From Terriglobales bacterium (GTDB lineage: Bacteria > Acidobacteriota > Terriglobia > Terriglobales > Acidobacteriaceae): a stretch of DNA of 64,000 nt. The stretch lies in the NCBI GenBank assembly GCA_035573675.1, contig DATMAB010000015.1, positions 124,001-188,000 on the forward strand, read 5' to 3'. Positions 60,423 to 64,000 of the stretch are shown here, one piece after another. Each line of letters starts with the position of its first letter. Within the stretch, counting starts at the first letter, position 1. The notes beneath the pieces are model-generated. The model searched no databases, had not been told where the DNA came from, and was given only the letters and a program-made list of their open reading frames with translations. The position numbers and the translations under genes are program-made.

Positions 60423-61175
60423 ATGAAACGAGCTGCGCAAAAGAGACGGCGGAAGGCAGCGGGCCGCTTCCGCAAGCAGGTGGCGATCGTCACCGGCGCG
60501 AGCCGCGGGATTGGGCTGGCGGTGGCCGAAGCGCTGGCCGCCGAGGGCGCCATCGTGGTGCTGGTAGGGCGCGATCCGCGGGCCCTGCAGGCGGCGGAAC
60601 ATCGAGTCGCCAGTTATGGCGGCCGCGGATTGACGGTGTGTGCGGACGTGCGCAAGCCGGAATCCGCCCGGTTCGTGTTCAGAGTCGTGCGGGAGCGCTA
60701 TGGGCGGGTGGACATCCTGTTCAACAACGCCGGAATCGCTCACCGCATCACGCCGATTGCCAAACTGCCGCTCGAGACCTGGCGCGAGGTGCTCGACACC
60801 AACTTGACGGCGCTGCTGATCTGGACGCAGGCGCTGCTGCCCCTGATGAAGCGCGGAGCTACGGTGGTGAACAACCTGTCGGTTTCGGCGAGAAAGGTGT
60901 ACGCAGGGTCGGCGGCGTACACCGCCTCGAAGTTCGGAGCGCTGGGGTTCACGGACACACTGCGCGAAGAAGTGCGTGGCCGGGGCATCCGGGTGATCTC
61001 GCTGATGCCGGGGCCGGTGGACACGGCGTTGTGGGATACGCTATGGCCCACGGCTCCGCGCAAGCGCATGATCGCCGCGGCGACCGTAGCCCGCGTACTG
61101 GTGGAAGCGCTGGCGCAGCCGGCCGAGACCACGGTGGAGGAGATCGTGGTCGCACCCTCGGCGGGCCCACTGTAG
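60423..61175 (+). CDS. Short-chain dehydrogenase/reductase, possible sepiapterin-reductase-like
   Basis: 250 aa. NADP motif AIVTGASRGIGLAVAEALA, NNAGIAH, the Ser in NNLSVSARKVYAG and the YxxxK in AAYTASKFGAL. Basic N-terminus (MKRAAQKRRRKAAGRFRK) typical of NADP-preferring members. General SDR family; its place 27 bp after folE suggests the last reduction in tetrahydrobiopterin synthesis. Family membership is certain, the substrate is inferred. Confidence 0.85.
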   Translation: MKRAAQKRRRKAAGRFRKQVAIVTGASRGIGLAVAEALAAEGAIVVLVGRDPRALQAAEHRVASYGGRGLTVCADVRKPESARFVFRVVRERYGRVDILFNNAGIAHRITPIAKLPLETWREVLDTNLTALLIWTQALLPLMKRGATVVNNLSVSARKVYAGSAAYTASKFGALGFTDTLREEVRGRGIRVISLMPGPVDTALWDTLWPTAPRKRMIAAATVARVLVEALAQPAETTVEEIVVAPSAGPL

Positions 61176-61206
61176 AAGCTCGCCCTGATAGAATCGGGGA
61201 GCCCCC

Positions 61207-61749
61207 ATGCGACGCAGCGACGAGCCCAGCGACTTCAAACCCAAGAAGCGCACTTCGCAAATCGTCTTCGGAGAGCGCCAGCATCTGAGCTCGGTACTGG
61301 ATTCCATCCTGCGCTTCGGCAGCATCTCGGAACGCGTGGCGCGGGAGAAGCTGGCGCTGGACCAGTTGATCGAAGCGCGCACAGCGGAACTGAACCGCAT
61401 CAATCCGGATTGGGACGCCAAGCTGAAGAAGGCGCGGGATCCGAACACGACGGCCGACGAGCTGGCGGAGATGGCGCAGAACACTCCGGCCGACGATTAC
61501 CTGCTGCTGCGGACCATCGCCGAGCATCCCAACACGCCGTCGTCGGTACTTTCTCTGCTGGCGCAACATTCCTACGACGCAGTGAAGGAGAATGTGGCGC
61601 GCCATCCGAACACCCATCCCAAGACGCTGGAAAAGCTGGCCGCCGATCCTACGCGCCCGCTGTGGTTCCTGGTGGCGTGCAATCCAGCCGCCCCGGAGGA
61701 ACTGCGCGAGCAGCTGAAGCAACGCATGTGGCAGGAGGCCGGCGGCTAG
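61207..61749 (+). CDS. Protein with variant leucine-rich (LRV-type) helical repeats
   Basis: 180 aa. After about 60 N-terminal residues, at least three repeats of the LRV pattern with Asn-Pro/His-Pro corners: DPNTTADELAEMAQNTPADD, AEHPNTPSSVLSLLAQHSYD, ARHPNTHPKTLEKLAADPTR, ACNPAAPEELREQLKQRM. Such repeats form a right-handed helical solenoid for binding partners. Partner unknown. 31 bp behind the SDR gene, possibly co-transcribed. Confidence 0.75.
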   Translation: MRRSDEPSDFKPKKRTSQIVFGERQHLSSVLDSILRFGSISERVAREKLALDQLIEARTAELNRINPDWDAKLKKARDPNTTADELAEMAQNTPADDYLLLRTIAEHPNTPSSVLSLLAQHSYDAVKENVARHPNTHPKTLEKLAADPTRPLWFLVACNPAAPEELREQLKQRMWQEAGG

Positions 61750-62454
61750 CTACCAGCCCTGGTGGCGATAGCGCGGCGGGCGGCGTCCGAAGAGCTTGAT
61801 GAGGGTGACGCCCGCGAGGAATCCGCCTACGTGAGCCCAGAAGGCGATGCCGCCGGCGGTCTGATGGGAGTAGGCGATGGAGGTGGCCGCGCCGCTCAGG
61901 AACTGCACCACGAACCAGTATCCCAGCACCAGCCACGCGGGCAGCCAGGTGAAAAACACGAAGAAGAAGGGAACCAGCGTCAGCACGCGCGACGAAGGAA
62001 ACAGCAGAAAGTAGGCGCCCATAACGCCGGCAATGGCGCCGCTTGCGCCGACGCTGGGTACGTCTGAGGAAAGATTGAAGAACACGTGGATCAGGGATGC
62101 GGCGACCCCGCTGGCGAGGTAGAAGAGCAGGAAAGAGAAGTGGCCCAGGTAGTCCTCGACGTTGTCGCCGAAGATCCACAACGCCAGCATGTTGGAGAGC
62201 AGGTGGAGCCAGGAGGCGTGCAGGAACATGGAGGTGGCCAGGGGCACCAGGGACGTGGTGGCGCTGGCTTGCAGCGCGCCCCGCAGCGGCGCGGTGACCT
62301 GCGCAGGCACAACGCCGAACTGAAACAGGAAGTTCATCCGCGTACCGGGCTCCAGAGAAATTTCGAAGAGGAACACCAGGACGTTCAGAGCCAGCAGCAG
62401 ATAGGTGATGAACGGCGTGCGGAAACAGGGGGCGTCGTCGCGCAGCGGGATCAT
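61750..62454 (-). CDS. Rhomboid-family intramembrane serine protease
   Basis: 234 aa, six membrane segments. The HxxxN-type segment ASWLHLLSNMLALWIFG, the nucleophile Ser138 in VGASGAIAGVMGAYF and His208 in FWAHVGGFLAG form the expected Ser-His dyad. It cuts membrane proteins near the outer face; substrates unknown. It shares its stop boundary with the LRV gene (61749/61750), convergent without a gap. Confidence 0.92.
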   Translation of the reverse strand: MIPLRDDAPCFRTPFITYLLLALNVLVFLFEISLEPGTRMNFLFQFGVVPAQVTAPLRGALQASATTSLVPLATSMFLHASWLHLLSNMLALWIFGDNVEDYLGHFSFLLFYLASGVAASLIHVFFNLSSDVPSVGASGAIAGVMGAYFLLFPSSRVLTLVPFFFVFFTWLPAWLVLGYWFVVQFLSGAATSIAYSHQTAGGIAFWAHVGGFLAGVTLIKLFGRRPPRYRHQGW

Positions 62455-62529
62455 GACGGAATCGGTTCGCGGCGGGAGAGCGGGCTGGGGGCGAGCGGCA
62501 TGCCTCCTTCAACATAGCAGACCGAACAG

Positions 62530-63435
62530 ATGAATGGCGTGCTGGTGGTGGACAAGCCGGGCGGGATGACGTCGCATGACGTGGTGGCCCGGGTGCGGCG
62601 CATCCTGGGAGAGCGTTCTGTGGGGCACCTGGGCACGCTCGATCCGATGGCAACCGGCGTGCTGCCGTTGCTGATTGGACGGATGACCCGGCTGGCGCAG
62701 TTCTACCAGGGGTGCGAGAAGACGTACGAGGGCGAGGTGCGGCTGGGGTTCGCGACCGACACCTATGACGCCGAAGGAACGCCGAGCGGGCCGGCGGCGG
62801 AGTGGTACGGGACCATCGAAGAGGTGAAGGAGGCGGCGCGGCGGTTCGTGGGATTCATCGAGCAGGTGCCGCCGCCGTTTTCGGCGAAGAAGGTGGCGGG
62901 TGTGCCCGCGTATAAGCTAGCCCGGAAGCAGAAGCCGGTGGAGCTGAAGCCGGTCACGGTGGAGGTCCGGGAATTCGAGATTACGGGGCTGGAGGGTGAC
63001 CGGGTCTCATTCTGGGCGCGGGTGACGTCCGGCACCTATCTGCGCTCGGTAGCCCATGACCTGGGCCGCGCGCTGGGCGTGGGAGGACATCTGGCCAGGT
63101 TGCGGCGGACCTCGGTGGGGGAGTTCGGACTTGAGGACGCACAGACTCTGGAGCAGGTCCAGGAGGCGGCTGCGACCGGGGAAGTGGAGACGGTGATGGT
63201 CCACCCACGGCGCATTCTGCCTCAATTTCCCGCGGTGACGGCGAACGGCGAGAGCGCGGCTCGAATCCGGCATGGGAACGCCGTGAACCTGCCGGAGATG
63301 TCCCGGGCCAGGCAGGTCAAGGTCTTCGTGGGGCAGAGCGAGCTGATTGCCATCGCCACCCGGGTTGCGGGCACGCTCTTTCATCCCAAGGTGGTATTGG
63401 TGGGCGGCGAAAGCGGTGAGCGGCACCAAGGATAA
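62530..63435 (+). CDS. truB: tRNA pseudouridine(55) synthase TruB
   Basis: 301 aa. Start MNGVLVVDKPGGMTSHDVVA, catalytic Asp38 in HLGTLDPMATGVLPLLIG, then YEGEVRLGFATDTYDAEGTP, QVPPPFSAKKVAGVPAYKLA and RVTSGTYLRSVAHDLGRALG. A short PUA-like C-terminus is present. It makes pseudouridine 55 in the T loop of most tRNAs. Divergent from the rhomboid gene. Confidence 0.96.
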   Translation: MNGVLVVDKPGGMTSHDVVARVRRILGERSVGHLGTLDPMATGVLPLLIGRMTRLAQFYQGCEKTYEGEVRLGFATDTYDAEGTPSGPAAEWYGTIEEVKEAARRFVGFIEQVPPPFSAKKVAGVPAYKLARKQKPVELKPVTVEVREFEITGLEGDRVSFWARVTSGTYLRSVAHDLGRALGVGGHLARLRRTSVGEFGLEDAQTLEQVQEAAATGEVETVMVHPRRILPQFPAVTANGESAARIRHGNAVNLPEMSRARQVKVFVGQSELIAIATRVAGTLFHPKVVLVGGESGERHQG

Positions 63436-63497
63436 CGTCCGATAACAGATATTATGTAAAGTGGGCCGCGCAGGCGCTCTGTTGCAGGCTAAAAGGG

Positions 63498-63809
63498 CTA
63501 AGCGCCTTCGAGTAGTGCGGTCAGATCGCTATGGAAGCGGCGCAGCGTTTCGAGGCGCTCCGGCGTGGCCTCTAGGGTCTCACCCTTGGCTTGGAAGACC
63601 TGGCGGCCTCCCTTTTCGACCAGGACGCCCAGGACCTCCCCCATGCGCCAGCCGGGGGTTCCGACCATACGCAGTCCTTCGGGCGTGGCTTCAAGCAGTG
63701 CGATGCAGCCATCGCGGACCGCTCCGACGCACTTGGGAAAGCGCTCGAAGGTCTCGAGCTCAAAGCCGGCGAGGTAGATGCGCTGGAGCTGTTCGGCGGG
63801 ATCGCTCAC
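63498..63809 (-). CDS. Small conserved-looking protein of unknown function
   Basis: 103 aa, acidic and soluble: YLAGFELETFERFPKCVGAV, DGCIALLEATPEGLRMVGTP, EVLGVLVEKGGRQVFQAKGE. No family recognised. GTG 63809 overlaps the stop of the upstream nuclease gene (GTGA), so the two are translated together. Confidence 0.75.
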   Translation of the reverse strand: MSDPAEQLQRIYLAGFELETFERFPKCVGAVRDGCIALLEATPEGLRMVGTPGWRMGEVLGVLVEKGGRQVFQAKGETLEATPERLETLRRFHSDLTALLEGA

Positions 63810-64000
63810 ATCTTGTAGCGGCCCAGGTCCTCGTCATTCAGGTTTTCCAGCCAGCGACGGAGTTCTTCGCTGGAGACCTTGTCGGAGACGGCGCTAGCCA
63901 GCTTGGAGGAGCGCAGTACTTCTTCTTCCACGTAAATCGGACAGTCCAGGCGCAGGGCCAGGGCCAGGGCATCCGAGGGCCGCGAGTCAATGCTGATGAT
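63806..64000 (-). CDS. Bifunctional nuclease (DUF151) family protein, C-terminal part
   Basis: The last 64 codons only; the gene continues beyond the window. SIDSRPSDALALALRLDCPI and YVEEEVLRSSKLA are the core of the bifunctional nuclease (BFN/DUF151) domain, followed by a short helical tail (SSEELRRWLENLNDEDLGRY). The family has reported DNase/RNase activity in plants; the bacterial role is unclear. Confidence 0.85.
   Translation of the reverse strand: MISIDSRPSDALALALRLDCPIYVEEEVLRSSKLASAVSDKVSSEELRRWLENLNDEDLGRYKM

Overview
The window reads as a piece of a chromosome from a GC-rich Gram-negative bacterium. The most likely source is Acidobacteriota (Terriglobia / Koribacter-like). This is inferred from the gene families and from the short repeat families between genes; no rRNA is present to prove it. 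Gram-negative traits include a PagL-like outer-membrane barrel, several signal-peptide and lipoprotein products, and succinate dehydrogenase in the sdhC-sdhA-sdhB order with a single b558-type membrane subunit. Almost all genes are ordinary housekeeping or accessory genes with complete motifs. The two ends cut a transketolase gene (left) and a bifunctional-nuclease gene (right).

Layout, left to right. 0-9 kb: 2-hydroxyacid dehydrogenase, purQ, an ECF sigma / membrane protein / Spy-like periplasmic protein operon, a short AI-2E-type membrane protein, yebC, a PagL-like barrel, and a fused formiminotransferase-cyclodeaminase. 8.8-11.3 kb: an arsenic locus arsR-arsM-arsI, with a sulfite-oxidase-like gene diverging from a shared promoter/operator. 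11.4-17.2 kb: SPOR protein, a TPR-NfeD-slipin operon and small exported proteins. 17.35-19.0 kb: a 1.57-kb low-GC insertion that splits a tRNA-Gly(CCC) gene and carries a complete tRNA-Gly(CCC) of its own, an XRE regulator, an excisionase-type HTH protein and an unknown protein. 19-26.5 kb: a UbiD-type decarboxylase, a repeat-rich gap, an orphan nuoI, a SAM-type riboswitch with terminator, a four-helix-bundle gene cassette flanked by inverted heptamer arrays, metH and tRNA-Ser(CGA). 26.6-32.8 kb: tadA, then a scattered but complete arginine-to-polyamine set (pyruvoyl arginine decarboxylase, agmatine deiminase, N-carbamoylputrescine amidase, deoxyhypusine-synthase-like enzyme). 32.8-41.5 kb: LysR regulator, glnA, an F420/deazaflavin-type protein, glnE, icd, mdh. 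41.5-49 kb: two cyclophilins, an M19 dipeptidase, the succinate dehydrogenase operon and a GAF protein. 49-54 kb: rdgB, homoserine dehydrogenase, an RraA-like protein, tRNA-Arg(ACG) and an Asp/Glu racemase. 54-64 kb: copper P-type ATPase, TlpA-like thioredoxin, a glycosyltransferase running into a tetrahydrobiopterin-type cluster (two PTPS, folE, SDR), a rhomboid protease and truB.

Working together: glnA keeps the adenylylation tyrosine and lies 0.6 kb from glnE, its modifying enzyme. The arsenic genes pair methylation (ArsM) with C-As bond cleavage (ArsI) under an ArsR that has a visible palindromic operator. The riboswitch points to control of metH by S-adenosylmethionine, but the four-helix-bundle cassette now lies between the two.

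The strongest candidates for something new are: (1) the insertion that breaks tRNA-Gly and brings a replacement tRNA of the same anticodon; (2) the ArsR-type operator placed over a molybdoenzyme promoter; (3) strict 7-nt-period arrays of several unrelated sequences at gene borders; and (4) dispersed paired-hairpin elements found in two copies each. No CRISPR array, transposase or integrase gene was seen.
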